Positions 9,177 through 18,005 of a stretch of 64,000 bases of DNA are shown in pieces. Below the pieces are notes generated by a model. That model was given only the letters and a program-made list of their open reading frames with translations, was not told where the DNA came from and did no database searches. Source of the stretch: JBBQVS01 sp963792705 (GTDB lineage: Bacteria; Chloroflexota; Ktedonobacteria; Ktedonobacterales; Ktedonobacteraceae); the NCBI GenBank assembly GCA_963792705.1, contig CAWBXD010000007.1:62001-126000 (forward strand). Direction: 5' to 3'. Each line of letters begins with the position of its first letter. Position 1 is the stretch's first letter. The position numbers and the translations under genes are program-made.

Positions 9177-9247
9177 TGTAGGGACTGATTCATCGCGTCC
9201 TCGTGGCCATTAACCGCCGATGAGGACGCGATGAATCAGTCCCTACA
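9177..9247. repeat. Palindromic element, family A, copy 1 (short form)
   Basis: Perfect 26-bp inverted arms (9177-9202 and 9222-9247) around a 19-base centre; the arms begin TGTAGGGACTGATTCATCGC. This is the shortest copy of the TAGGGACC family. It lies between two convergent genes (membrane protein and aldo/keto reductase) and could also end transcription. Confidence 0.85.
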
Positions 9248-9258
9248 AATAATTCGGT

Positions 9259-10221
9259 TTACAGCCAAGCTTGCGCGGCCTGGGCGATAGTTTGGTGCTC
9301 TTCTTGTGTGAGACGCCAGCCAATAGCACCAGCATTATCTTTTGCTTGACGCGCATTTTTCGCACCCGGAATAGGAATAATGCTTTCGTCCTTCACAAGA
9401 AGCCAGTTCAAGGCGACTTGAGCAAGCGTTTTATCATGCATTTTGGCAATTGGTTCCATGATTTGCAACAATGGTTCCATTTTGCGTCTTTGCGCGGTAC
9501 TGAACGTGGGGATAAAGCGACGCACCCCTGCAAGCTGAGGAGCCTGTGCATCGCTTACACGATACTTTCCTGTAAGCAGTCCTTGCTCTAAAGGACTATA
9601 TGCGATGAGCGCAACATTTAACTCACGACAGGCAGCGAGCACTCCATTCGATTCCGGCTTGCGATGTAGCAAATTGTAATGCACTTGATTTGATGCCAAG
9701 GGAATACCATGTCGTGCAAGACGTGTATGCGCTTGTCGCATTTGATCGGCACTATAGTTGCTGACACCAATGGCGCGTATTTTGCCAGCACGATATGCTT
9801 GCGCGAGCACATCCATTAACGCGTTGATGCTAAGTAAGGTAAAAGGCCAGTGAACTTGATACAAGTCAATCTCGCTCATACCGAGGCGTTCGAGACTTTT
9901 ATCGAGTGCATCAAGTAGTGTACGGGCAGAGAGACGTATAGGAAGTGGTGCAAACTTGCTAGCGATGATCACGGGCCGTCCATCACGACGCACACAGTCA
10001 CCAAGAATGCGTTCCGACTCGCCACCACCATATATCTCTGCTGTATCAAAAAAGTTTAAACCAGCGTCCAGGCAAGCTTTATATGCCTGATCAATGTCTT
10101 CGCGTGTATGGCTCTGTCCATAATTCCAGAAATTGGTATCGCCCCAACTCCACACACCAACGCCTAAGGCAGGTACAGTGATGTTAGATGCTCCAAGTTG
10201 CCGTGTATCTATCTGAATCAT
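9259..10221 (-). CDS. Aldo/keto reductase
   Basis: 320-residue TIM-barrel oxidoreductase using NAD(P)H. The catalytic tetrad is visible: Asp59 and Tyr64 in NFFDTAEIYGGGESE, Lys89 in ASKF and His124 in YQVHWPF. GVSNYSADQM and the cofactor-binding C-terminal IPIPGAKNARQAKDN are present. It most resembles the plant/bacterial group acting on aldehydes, but the substrate is not readable. It stands alone on its strand, and the stop lies just outside a palindromic element. Confidence 0.93.
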   Translation of the reverse strand: MIQIDTRQLGASNITVPALGVGVWSWGDTNFWNYGQSHTREDIDQAYKACLDAGLNFFDTAEIYGGGESERILGDCVRRDGRPVIIASKFAPLPIRLSARTLLDALDKSLERLGMSEIDLYQVHWPFTLLSINALMDVLAQAYRAGKIRAIGVSNYSADQMRQAHTRLARHGIPLASNQVHYNLLHRKPESNGVLAACRELNVALIAYSPLEQGLLTGKYRVSDAQAPQLAGVRRFIPTFSTAQRRKMEPLLQIMEPIAKMHDKTLAQVALNWLLVKDESIIPIPGAKNARQAKDNAGAIGWRLTQEEHQTIAQAAQAWL

Positions 10222-10311
10222 ATATGTGTTCCTCTATTCTATGATACTTGCATGCTTCCTAATAGCACATTGAAAAACAGTATAACACACTCAGCAGAGG
10301 CAATTGTGCTT

Positions 10312-11628
10312 CTATATCTTCTTGTCTTCTTGCGCTTTGCCCAGACGCCGCATTTCGGGCCAGAGCAGGGCTACTAGAAGCACCACAACAATCGTGCCTA
10401 TGCCACCACCAACAACTGATATGAGTGGGCCAAACAGTTGCGCCACAAGACCAGACTCAAAACCTCCTAATTCGTTGGAAGCACCGATGAAGAGCGTATT
10501 GACCGAGGAGATACGTCCAAGCATAGCGTTAGGTGTACGCGTTAGGAGCAGTGTACTACGAATAACAACGCTGATATTGTCGAGGCCACCGAGCAGAAAC
10601 AGCATGAACAGGGAGAGCCAGAACGAGTGCGATAAGCCAAAGATAATCGTGACAAGTCCAAAGCCTCCAACAGCCCAGAGCAATGTTCGCCCCGCTTTTT
10701 TAAATGGGGGAATATATGCAATGCCAAAGGTAACGCACAATGCACCAACAGATGGGGCGGTACGCAAGATGCCTAGACCTGCTGGCCCAACATGCAGGAT
10801 ATCTTTCGCAAAGATTGGAAGCAGGGTTGTTGCGCCACCGAGCAAGACCGCGAACATATCCAGCGTGATAGACGCCAGAATTATTTGTGTGCTCCATAGA
10901 AAACGTATGCCCTCCAGCAATGAGCTTAGTGTGGTCGTTGTGCTGGCAACGATTTTTTGCTGTTGTCCACGAAGAGGTATGAGCAAGAGGGAGTAGAGTA
11001 TCATAGCGATAGCATTGAGTCCGTAGATGAGCGTCGCGCTATGTAGTATTGCAATCAGGATACCGCCTAACGCAGGACCTACGACCGATGCGAGTTGCCA
11101 CGAACTACTGCTCCATGTCGCGGCACTCTGATAAGCGCGTTCAGGCACAGCTTGTGTTATCAATGTCGAGCTAGCAGGTCCATTAAATGCCGCGGCACCG
11201 CCCATTAGTAGCAAACAACAAAAGATTAAGAGTAGGGGACCATGCAGATACGATAGGACCGTCAAGCCTATGGAAGCGAAAGCCAGTACTAAGAGCGAGC
11301 TAATCACGATGCGTTTGCGATTATATCTGTCAACGAGATGTCCTGCTGGTAAGGACAAAATAAAAATAGGGATAACCTGTACAAGTCCTACCAGACCCAG
11401 GATAAAAGCAGAGCCGGTGCGCTCATAAAGTTCCCACCCAATCGCAATCGTAATCATCTGCTCACCCAGTGTCGCAATGAATGAGCCAATAAATAAGAGG
11501 CGAAAATCCATAAAACGCCACGCAAGATAGGGGTCATGTGGAACAATAGGCTCGGTAGAAGCTATCGGGGTTAATGCAGTTGAGGGTTCAACGTTCTTGT
11601 CCAAGGGTTCTTGATCAGTAGGGTCCAC
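10312..11628 (-). CDS. MFS transporter (EntS/MFS_3-like exporter)
   Basis: 438-residue secondary transporter with 12 predicted helices and a hydrophilic N-terminus. Family marks: DFRLLFIGSFIATLGEQM at helix 1, the loop PAGHLVDRYNRKRI between helices 2 and 3, and GPASSTLITQAVPER in the first half. This subgroup includes enterobactin and macrolide exporters; the substrate here is unknown. Start is GTG at 11628, with AAGGAAA six bases before it. Confidence 0.9.
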   Translation of the reverse strand: MDPTDQEPLDKNVEPSTALTPIASTEPIVPHDPYLAWRFMDFRLLFIGSFIATLGEQMITIAIGWELYERTGSAFILGLVGLVQVIPIFILSLPAGHLVDRYNRKRIVISSLLVLAFASIGLTVLSYLHGPLLLIFCCLLLMGGAAAFNGPASSTLITQAVPERAYQSAATWSSSSWQLASVVGPALGGILIAILHSATLIYGLNAIAMILYSLLLIPLRGQQQKIVASTTTTLSSLLEGIRFLWSTQIILASITLDMFAVLLGGATTLLPIFAKDILHVGPAGLGILRTAPSVGALCVTFGIAYIPPFKKAGRTLLWAVGGFGLVTIIFGLSHSFWLSLFMLFLLGGLDNISVVIRSTLLLTRTPNAMLGRISSVNTLFIGASNELGGFESGLVAQLFGPLISVVGGGIGTIVVVLLVALLWPEMRRLGKAQEDKKI

Positions 11629-11698
11629 AGTATTTCCTTACAGAATATATAAAGGGAGACCTTTAAGATCGCCCTACAATGGTGGTTTTACTAAAAAA

Positions 11699-11781
11699 CA
11701 GGGAGACCGCAAGGGTCTTCACTACATTTTGTTACCCCTAAGGATATCACATATGTAGGAAAGACCCTTGCGGTCTCCCTG
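11699..11781. repeat. Inverted repeat with 21-bp perfect arms
   Basis: Arms 11699-11719 and 11761-11781 begin CAGGGAGACCGCAAGGGTCT and are separated by 41 bases. It lies between the 3' end of the DUF4126 gene and the 5' end of the MFS gene, which are transcribed in the same direction. The sequence differs from the TAGGGACC elements. It may terminate or attenuate transcription, or be another small mobile palindrome. Confidence 0.7.
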
Positions 11782-11792
11782 AAACTTCGAGC

Positions 11793-12311
11793 CTAACTCT
11801 TGGGTTTTCTTGTGGCAAGATAGCCGAGACCAAGTGCAAGCGTGTCTTCCGCGCTAGCCCATACAAAGTCAGGAACGAACTTGATTTTGTCGAGCGACTT
11901 CCGACCATAATAGCCAGCAACGCTACCAGCACTTGCGGCAGTAGCACCGATTGCGGCACCGATAAGTGGTGAGACGCGTGAACGCTGGCAAATGGTCGCG
12001 CCAGCTAATCCACCAATCACAATACGTCCGATAAATGGACCTGCCGCGAGACGGCTTGGTGTAAAGGGTAGCTTATCACCAACCAGTTCGCCCACTGCCA
12101 ATGCACTTGAGATAACACGACTTGCGGGGGCGTCAAGAAATTGCTCAAGGGCTGACTCCGCGTCAACACCGATACGGCTAGTCCAATTTAGAAGTGCTAA
12201 TGGTGTCATAGAACGTAAACCAGCGACAAAACCAAGCAGTCCTGCGCGTGCGTATACGCTAATAGGATTTTCACTAGGTCCAAGAGAAGTATTTGCCAAT
12301 GTATATTCCAT
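11793..12311 (-). CDS. DUF4126 family membrane protein
   Basis: 172-residue protein rich in Gly and Ala with the DUF4126 pattern: ARAGLLGFVAGLRSMTPLALL near the N-terminus, then GELVGDKLPFTPSR and RLAAGPFIGRIVIGGLAGA, and PLIGAAIGATAASAGSVAGY. Three or four weakly hydrophobic helices are visible. The function of the family is not known. AAAGGT precedes the ATG. Confidence 0.8.
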   Translation of the reverse strand: MEYTLANTSLGPSENPISVYARAGLLGFVAGLRSMTPLALLNWTSRIGVDAESALEQFLDAPASRVISSALAVGELVGDKLPFTPSRLAAGPFIGRIVIGGLAGATICQRSRVSPLIGAAIGATAASAGSVAGYYGRKSLDKIKFVPDFVWASAEDTLALGLGYLATRKPKS

Positions 12312-12480
12312 ACCTTTCTATAAAAAAGTGCTTATTATATATCTCACTGTATATCACGTATATGCCCTTGCTAAAGGTTCATTGTACCTGATCTCAAACC
12401 CATACATACTATAGTGCGTATATGATATATACAAGGAAGAAGATATCTTCACGGAAGTTTTTATACGAAGGAGAACACGC

Positions 12481-12936
12481 ATGTCTGTCGATACAAAAGC
12501 AACAAGTCCAAGACAAATGGGAGGCGTGACAAGGAGCCTACAACGCCTATTTATGAAGGGTCATGTCTCGCTCTATCGTCTCACGGGTGGAAAAGTAGGT
12601 GGTGGAGAACATCTACTCATTCTCACCACAACAGGTCGCAAAAGTGGAGTCGAGCGTGATACACCGCTTTTCTTTTTTAGCGATGCAGACCACTACATCA
12701 TTATCGCCTCCAATGGTGGAGCAGTCAAGCATCCCGTCTGGTGGCTCAACCTTCAGGGCAATCCGCAAGCAAAGATACAGGTCGGGCCTCGTGTCATTCC
12801 AGTCACCGCTCAACAAGCCGATGCAGAGGAGAGCAAGCGTCTCTGGGCCATCATCGCCGAAAAGTATAAGAACTTCGTGGAATACCAGAAACGTGCCCCA
12901 CGCGAAATTCCTATCGTCGTCCTCACACCTCGCTAA
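12481..12936 (+). CDS. Nitroreductase/deazaflavin-dependent oxidoreductase family (Ddn-like)
   Basis: 151-residue split-barrel protein of the F420H2-dependent Ddn family. Family marks are the N-terminal amphipathic stretch, LILTTTGRKSGVERDTPLFF, VASNGG-type IIIASNGGAVKHPVWWLNLQ and the N-P-x-A motif (NPQAKIQVG). Known members reduce quinones or nitroimidazoles with reduced coenzyme F420, so the organism probably makes F420 (inference). AAGGAG lies 7 bases before the ATG. The gene ends in a long perfect hairpin. Confidence 0.88.
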   Translation: MSVDTKATSPRQMGGVTRSLQRLFMKGHVSLYRLTGGKVGGGEHLLILTTTGRKSGVERDTPLFFFSDADHYIIIASNGGAVKHPVWWLNLQGNPQAKIQVGPRVIPVTAQQADAEESKRLWAIIAEKYKNFVEYQKRAPREIPIVVLTPR

Positions 12937-12942
12937 TTTTAG

Positions 12943-12999
12943 CCGTACAAACAATTGTAGGAGTCTAATGGAATTAGACTCCTACAATTGTTTGTACGG
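12943..12999. terminator. Perfect 27-bp hairpin after the Ddn-like gene
   Basis: Arms 12943-12969 and 12973-12999 (starting CCGTACAAACAATTGTAGGA) with a three-base loop. There is no T-run, so it may act as a processing/stability hairpin or a Rho-type end rather than a classic terminator. Confidence 0.7.
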
Positions 13000-13135
13000 A
13001 AATTCATGCAATATCTTCATGTCCGCTGAAAAAAGGCTTGTTGCTTTCTCTTTTTTCTGTACATCCCTATTGCTATACCCTACAATGGTAACATGGAACG
13101 GTCACGTACATTTTGTTAAAAAAAGGAAAGAGATA

Positions 13136-13912
13136 ATGCACATTCATCTTCTGCGCCATGCTACACTAGTACTTACCATTCACGACCTTACAATCCTGAT
13201 TGATCCAATGCTCAGCCCACTTGAAGCAATAAATCCGGTTCCAAATGCAGGCAATCAGCGACGTATCCCTATGGTACCACTGCCAATCTCTGACGAAGAT
13301 CTGCAGCGGATGATCGAGGGTATCGATGGCGTTTTAGTGACACATACTCATCGTGATCACTGGGACCCAAGCGCGGAGGCGATGCTACCAAAACACTTGC
13401 CTGTTCTATGCCAGCCGGAGGACCAAGGCACATTTGAGCAATTAGGCTTCTCGCAGGTCCTTCCTGTGACTGAGCATCTCACATGGCATGGACTTCAGAT
13501 AGACCGTACCAAAGGGCAGCATGGAAAAGGTGAATTAGGCAAAATGATGGCTCCTGTCTCTGGCTTTGTGTTACGTACAGAGGACGAACCGGCCGTGTAT
13601 ATTGCGGGTGATACAATTTGGTGTCCAGAGGTTGAGCAAGCCTTACAACAGTTTTCTCCTGATGTAGTTATTCTTAACTCTGGTGCTGCTACCTTTGCCA
13701 CAGGTGGTGGTCCCATTACCATGAATGAGGACGACGTTATCCAGGTTTGCCGAAGCATTCCATCGGCAAAGGTTATCGCAGTGCATATGGAAACAGTGAA
13801 TCACTGTCTCCTCACTCGTGCTACATTGAGAGCAAGAGTAGAGGCGGAAGGGTTAGAAAAGCAGGTAGACATTCCTGCGGATGGGTCTATACTCGCGTTC
13901 TCAACACGATAG
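13136..13912 (+). CDS. Metallo-beta-lactamase fold hydrolase (UlaG-like)
   Basis: 258-residue protein with the MBL metal motif His70-x-His72-x-Asp74-His75 (VTHTHRDHWD), a second metal ligand region around YIAGDTIW and a late His in IAVHMETVNH. The layout matches the UlaG/YcjY-like 'Zn-dependent hydrolases of the beta-lactamase fold'; the substrate is unknown. The open frame runs far upstream through the Ddn-like gene in another phase, but ATG 13136 has GGAAAGAG before it and begins the conserved MHIHLLRHATLVL strand. It converges on the hydrogenase locus. Confidence 0.87.
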   Translation: MHIHLLRHATLVLTIHDLTILIDPMLSPLEAINPVPNAGNQRRIPMVPLPISDEDLQRMIEGIDGVLVTHTHRDHWDPSAEAMLPKHLPVLCQPEDQGTFEQLGFSQVLPVTEHLTWHGLQIDRTKGQHGKGELGKMMAPVSGFVLRTEDEPAVYIAGDTIWCPEVEQALQQFSPDVVILNSGAATFATGGGPITMNEDDVIQVCRSIPSAKVIAVHMETVNHCLLTRATLRARVEAEGLEKQVDIPADGSILAFSTR

Positions 13913-13917
13913 AATCG

Positions 13918-13959
13918 AAATCGGTAGAGATAGCAATGAACTCGTATCCCTACCGATTT
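13918..13959. terminator. Hairpin between convergent MBL and hypE genes
   Basis: Arms 13918-13932 and 13945-13959 (AAATCGGTAGAGATA against its complement, one mismatch) with a 12-base loop. It lies between the stop codons of two convergent genes and could serve both. Confidence 0.55.
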
Positions 13960-13970
13960 GTCGTATATCC

Positions 13971-15062
13971 TTAACAAATACGCGGCAAGGGGTCCCCTAC
14001 CAGCATATCCAGTACGCGTGTACCGCCGATATCGGTGCGTAGGAACACCATCCCTGCTGGCTCGGCTTGCACAGTGCCAATAATGGCAGCTTCACTACCT
14101 CGTGGATGGCTACGCATGGCAGCAAGAGCTTTTTCTGCCACTTCCGGCGCGACGATTGCCAGCATTTTGCCCTCGTTGGCAATCGTCAACCCGTCAAGCC
14201 CCAGTATTTCACAGGCACCACGCACCTCGGAGCGAACGGGTATCGCTTGCTCGTTGAGCGCAATGGATACCTCCGCGCCAATAGCAATTTCGTTGAGCGA
14301 GGTCGCGACGCCACCACGTGTCGGGTCTTTTAGGCAGTGGAGGCCATCGCCGACTGCGGCGAGAACCTGAGCCACAAGACCGTGTAAAGGGGCTGTGTCG
14401 CTTTCGATATCGGCCTCCATCTCTAAGGCTTCACGCGCTAGCATGATTGCGATACCATGATCGCCAACGGGACCGCTCAGAAGCACCTTGTCGCCTAGTT
14501 TCACCTGCGCCTGTCCAATCTGCGTCGTGGCACGGACGACTCCCACGCCCGCTGTATTGATAAAGATACCGTCGGCCTTGCCACGCTGCACAACCTTGGT
14601 ATCGCCCGTGACAATGGAGACACCTGCCTCTGCTGCCGCCTGTGCCATCGAGTCCACAATACGACGCAGAGTGGCTATCGGAAAGCCTTCTTCAAGGATG
14701 ATGCCGACCGAGAGATAGAGTGGTGATGCACCAACCATCGCAAGGTCGTTGATAGTGCCATGTACCGCTAGCTTGCCAATATCTCCACCTGGAAAAAAGA
14801 GAGGACTTACCACGTAGGTATCAGTGGTAAAGGCAAGACGCTGCTCCGTTCCCTCAAGCACAAAGGTTGCTGAGTCATCCATGCGGTCGAGCAATGGATT
14901 GGAGAACGCTGGCGCAAAAACGCCTTCAATCAAGTTGTGCGTTGCCTTGCCACCACTGCCATGACTGAGCGTGATATGCTCATCACGCAGGTAGAATTTA
15001 TGACGCCGTGCCTGTCGCGTTCGTTCAATTTTGCTAAGCACATCATCGGTCCGCGTATCCAT
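13971..15062 (-). CDS. hypE: Hydrogenase maturation protein HypE
   Basis: HypE dehydrates a carbamoyl group on its C-terminal Cys to make the cyanide ligand of the [NiFe] centre, working with HypF, HypC and HypD. The 363-residue protein has the ATP-binding LSHGSGGKATHNLI, the DDSA segment, VHGTINDLAMVGA, GDTKVV and the LKDPTRGGVATSLNEIA motif, and ends PRIC, the carbamoylated cysteine. It therefore looks intact. ATG 15062 has AAGGGA before it; it follows the HypD-like gene by 20 bases. HypF, HypC, HypA and HypB are not in the window. Confidence 0.94.
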   Translation of the reverse strand: MDTRTDDVLSKIERTRQARRHKFYLRDEHITLSHGSGGKATHNLIEGVFAPAFSNPLLDRMDDSATFVLEGTEQRLAFTTDTYVVSPLFFPGGDIGKLAVHGTINDLAMVGASPLYLSVGIILEEGFPIATLRRIVDSMAQAAAEAGVSIVTGDTKVVQRGKADGIFINTAGVGVVRATTQIGQAQVKLGDKVLLSGPVGDHGIAIMLAREALEMEADIESDTAPLHGLVAQVLAAVGDGLHCLKDPTRGGVATSLNEIAIGAEVSIALNEQAIPVRSEVRGACEILGLDGLTIANEGKMLAIVAPEVAEKALAAMRSHPRGSEAAIIGTVQAEPAGMVFLRTDIGGTRVLDMLVGDPLPRIC

Positions 15063-15082
15063 AATCGTTCCCTTTGCTACTA

Positions 15083-15913
15083 TTATGCGTTTGCCTGTAG
15101 GACGCGTAAACGGTTGCGTTCGCTCGCCATTGAGAAGCGACCGTAGTTGAAGTATGCCGCACATGCTCCCTCTGGCGACACCATGCAGGTGCCGATGGGT
15201 GTCTCTGGCGTACAAGCAGTGCCGAAAACCTTACATTCCCACAGCTTGATAACGCCTTTGAGCACCTCACCGCATTGACATGCTTTAGGGTCAGCGACAC
15301 GAAGTCCTGGTACCTGAAAGCGGAGTTCGGCATCCCATTGTGCGAATTCAGGACGGAGCTTTAACGCGCTATGCGTGATGAAGCCGAGGCCGCGCCACTC
15401 GAAGAAAGGACGTAGTTCCATTGTGCGCCCCATTGCCTCAAGTGCTTTAGTATTGCCCTCTGGTCGTACCACGCGCGCGTACTGGTTCTCGATTTCAGCA
15501 CGTCCCTCGCTGATCTGTGTCACAATCATATGCACCAACTGAATAATATCAAGCGGTTCAAATCCCGCCATTACAACAGGCTTATGGTGGTCACGAGCAA
15601 CAAACGTATAGGGACGCAAGCCGATAACCATACTTACATGTCCAGGACCGATAAATCCATCCAGGCGTAAATAGAGCAGAGAGCTAACAAGTTCATCTTC
15701 TGCAAAGTCGTCGATGATTGCCTCGCCCGCGACCTCGTGTTCTGCGGTGAGTTCAAGCATGCGTGTCAGGCCCTCGCCATACATGGTAAGCACTGTTTGG
15801 AGAAGTTCCTGCGTTACCGCTTGCGCGTTCGGGTCGGTGAATGTTGCGACTTCTTGAAGTAACGCCTCAATGCGTGCCGACCAATTTTGTTGTTCCTGTA
15901 CTTCTTGGAGCAT
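15083..15913 (-). pseudogene. Chimeric gene: NifU-like N-terminus joined to the C-terminal part of HypD
   Basis: The open frame encodes 276 residues from ATG 15913. Residues 1 to about 80 (RIEALLQEV, LLQTVLTMYGEGLTRMLELT, DDELVSSLLYL-like) match the helical N-terminus of the NifU-like protein found in group 1h hydrogenase operons. From LDGFIGPGHVSMVIG on, the sequence is HypD, aligning from about residue 205 of E. coli HypD to the end, with ENQYARVV, EWRGLG and the C-terminal cysteines. The first ~200 residues of HypD are missing, including CGGHTH, GPGCPVC and GFETT needed for Fe(CN)2CO assembly. I infer an internal deletion that also removed the end of the NifU-like gene and anything between them. 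It is unlikely to be a working HypD. The frame is continuous across the junction. Confidence 0.75.
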
Positions 15914-15956
15914 TTTGCAATATCTCTCACAGGATCGTTCTAGGGAGTGTGATGTA

Positions 15957-15991
15957 TTAATGTGTGCAAGGGTCGCCCCTGCACACATTAA
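15957..15991. terminator. Hairpin between the large-subunit gene and the chimeric gene
   Basis: TTAATGTGTGCA and TGCACACATTAA arms with an inner CCC/GGG pairing and one bulged base. Located 29 bases after the large-subunit stop, just before the chimeric gene; it may reduce read-through into the maturation genes. Confidence 0.5.
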
Positions 15992-16019
15992 ATGGTACAT
16001 CGCCCCCCAATAATAGTAG

Positions 16020-17816
16020 CTACGAAGTTATGCCGAACGTTGGTGAGTGCGTGATGTTGAGTTCCTTACCTTCGCCTAGGTACATATGTACGCCACAGGG
16101 GAGGCAGGGGTCAAAACTACGGATTGCACGCATGATGTCGATACCCTTGAAGTTTTCTGGTCCATTCTCCTCAAAGATAGGTGTGTTCTGCACCGCATCC
16201 TCGTATGGTCCAGGGGTGCCATAGATGTCGCGTGGATTCGCGTTCCACGGTGTTGGTGGATAGGGGTGATAGTTGGCGATCTTCCCTTCCTTGATGACCA
16301 CGTGATGCGAAAGTACGCCGCGCACCGCTTCATGGAAGCCACAGCCAATCGCCTCGTCAGGTACCTTGAAGTCAGACCATGTTTTGGTGTGACCTGCGCA
16401 CACTTCCGCCATTGCCTTCTCTAGGAAGTACAGCGCGGCTGCGGCTGCGTATGCCTGGAAGTAAGTACGAGCACGGTTGCGCTCGATGGCGTTGCTCCAT
16501 TTTGGTATCTTCCACTCAAGTTCCATCTCTGGCTTGAGCGCGGTCTTAGGCAAGTTGATCTTGACGCTATGTCCTGTGGACTTCACGTAGCCGCCGATAT
16601 CGACGAGACCTGCAAGCGCGGTCGTCCAGAGACGTGCGATTGGGCCGCCGCCGGTGTCGAGCGCAAGATGCTTACCACTCTCACTATCGTACCAACGTGG
16701 AGACATAACCCAGCTATAATTGTTATTGAAGTCGCGCTTCTGCGGCCTGGGGAGCGTGGTCTGATTCCACGGATGGTTGCGGTCAATGGGATTGCCAAGC
16801 GGGTCCTGCTTGACGAACATTTCCTGATCGTTCCAATCGTCGTAGTACGAGCTACCGAGCAGAATACGCATACCGACGTTGATATCGACGAGGCTCGTGG
16901 TCCGCAATTTACCATCAATGACGATACCAGGCGTAACGTACATTGCGCGGCCCCATTTGTCCATGTTTTTGTATTCATAGTCACAGACATCGGGGTCCTG
17001 GAATGATCCCCAGCAGCCGAGCAGTATCTGGCGTTGCCCAACCTTCTCGTAGCCTGGCATTGCCTCATAAAAGAAATCGAACAGGTCGTCATGCATTGGC
17101 ACGACCTTTTTCATAAACTCGACATACCTCATGAGGCGCACAAGATAGTCAGTGAAAACCTGGATGGTTGCGACGGTACCAACACCACCTGGATAAAGTG
17201 TTGAAGGGTGGACGTGGCGACCTTCCATCAAGCAGAATTTCTCTCGCGTGAGGCGGCTCATTTGCAGCGACTCACGGTAGTGTTCGCCCGTGAACGGGTT
17301 GAGGGAGCGCATAATGTCGGCAATTGTGCGATAGCCGTGTAAGTGTGCGTGTGGTGCCTCAGTCTTTTCGGCCTTTGCCAGTACGCTTGGATTCGTTTCG
17401 CGCACCATCTGTTCACAGTAGTCAACGCCGACTAGATTGTCTTGATACAGACAATGGTCAAACATGTACTCTGCGGCTTCCCCGAGATTGAGAATCCATT
17501 CGGCCACTGGCGGTGGCTTGACACCAAATGCCATGTTTTGCGCGTATACTGCACATGTTGCATGATTGTCACCACAGATACCACAGATGCGGCTGGTGAT
17601 AAAGTGTGCATCACGCGGGTCTTTCCCCTGCATGAAAATGCTGTAGCCACGGAAGATAGAGGAAGTGCTGTGGCACTCCGCGACCGAGCGATTCTTAAAA
17701 TCAATCTTTGTATAAATACCCAGGCTACCAACAATACGTGTGATCGGATCCCACGACATCTCAACGAGTTGTGGTGGGCTTTGTGGTGGGTCTTCTCGTC
17801 TAATCTCCGTACTCAC
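16020..17816 (-). CDS. hhyL: [NiFe] hydrogenase large subunit, group 1h-like
   Basis: Catalytic subunit of a high-affinity uptake hydrogenase that in relatives oxidises atmospheric H2 to feed respiration. The 598-residue protein has the L1 motif RICGICGDNHATC and the L2 motif SFDPCLPCGVH, together supplying the four Ni-Fe cysteines. After the L2 His there are 21 more residues, the peptide removed by a maturation protease. The unusually long insert regions and the C-terminal sequence fit group 1h (sometimes called group 5). I took GTG 17816 (VSTEIRRED) with AAGGAA upstream; two earlier in-frame starts are possible. It reads intact, unlike its neighbours. Confidence 0.93.
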   Translation of the reverse strand: MSTEIRREDPPQSPPQLVEMSWDPITRIVGSLGIYTKIDFKNRSVAECHSTSSIFRGYSIFMQGKDPRDAHFITSRICGICGDNHATCAVYAQNMAFGVKPPPVAEWILNLGEAAEYMFDHCLYQDNLVGVDYCEQMVRETNPSVLAKAEKTEAPHAHLHGYRTIADIMRSLNPFTGEHYRESLQMSRLTREKFCLMEGRHVHPSTLYPGGVGTVATIQVFTDYLVRLMRYVEFMKKVVPMHDDLFDFFYEAMPGYEKVGQRQILLGCWGSFQDPDVCDYEYKNMDKWGRAMYVTPGIVIDGKLRTTSLVDINVGMRILLGSSYYDDWNDQEMFVKQDPLGNPIDRNHPWNQTTLPRPQKRDFNNNYSWVMSPRWYDSESGKHLALDTGGGPIARLWTTALAGLVDIGGYVKSTGHSVKINLPKTALKPEMELEWKIPKWSNAIERNRARTYFQAYAAAAALYFLEKAMAEVCAGHTKTWSDFKVPDEAIGCGFHEAVRGVLSHHVVIKEGKIANYHPYPPTPWNANPRDIYGTPGPYEDAVQNTPIFEENGPENFKGIDIMRAIRSFDPCLPCGVHMYLGEGKELNITHSPTFGITS

Positions 17817-17892
17817 GCTGTTCTTCTTTCCTTGAATCACTTGTTTACACAAACACTGTGTATTTGTCTATCAATCTTCAATTGATAGTTTT

Positions 17893-18005
17893 GTAAGGAC
17901 CATATGTATGGCGTCATGGACCGATTTATCAGGCAATATCCCCATTTTTCTTGAACGATCTCGCGCAATGAATTGTGCCTCGGACGCCATACATGTGGTC
18001 CCTAC
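17893..18005. repeat. Palindromic element, family B, copy 2, inside the hydrogenase locus
   Basis: Left end GTAAGGACCATATGTATGGC and right end reverse-complementary with a few mismatches (17982-18005). Outer flanks continue the similarity (CAATCTTCAATTGATAG on the left). It sits between the small- and large-subunit genes, which are usually adjacent, and its right arm abuts the small-subunit stop at 18005. Confidence 0.75.

Noticed and set aside
11699..11781. Inverted repeat as a member of the TAGGGACC family
   Set aside because: The arm sequence (AGGGAGACCGCAAGGGTC) differs beyond the shared GGGA core and lacks the conserved outer arms.
12599..13135. Upstream extension of the MBL-hydrolase frame through the Ddn-like gene
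   Set aside because: The extra ~180 residues overlap a well-supported gene in another phase, have no family similarity, and a good start with a ribosome site exists at 13136.
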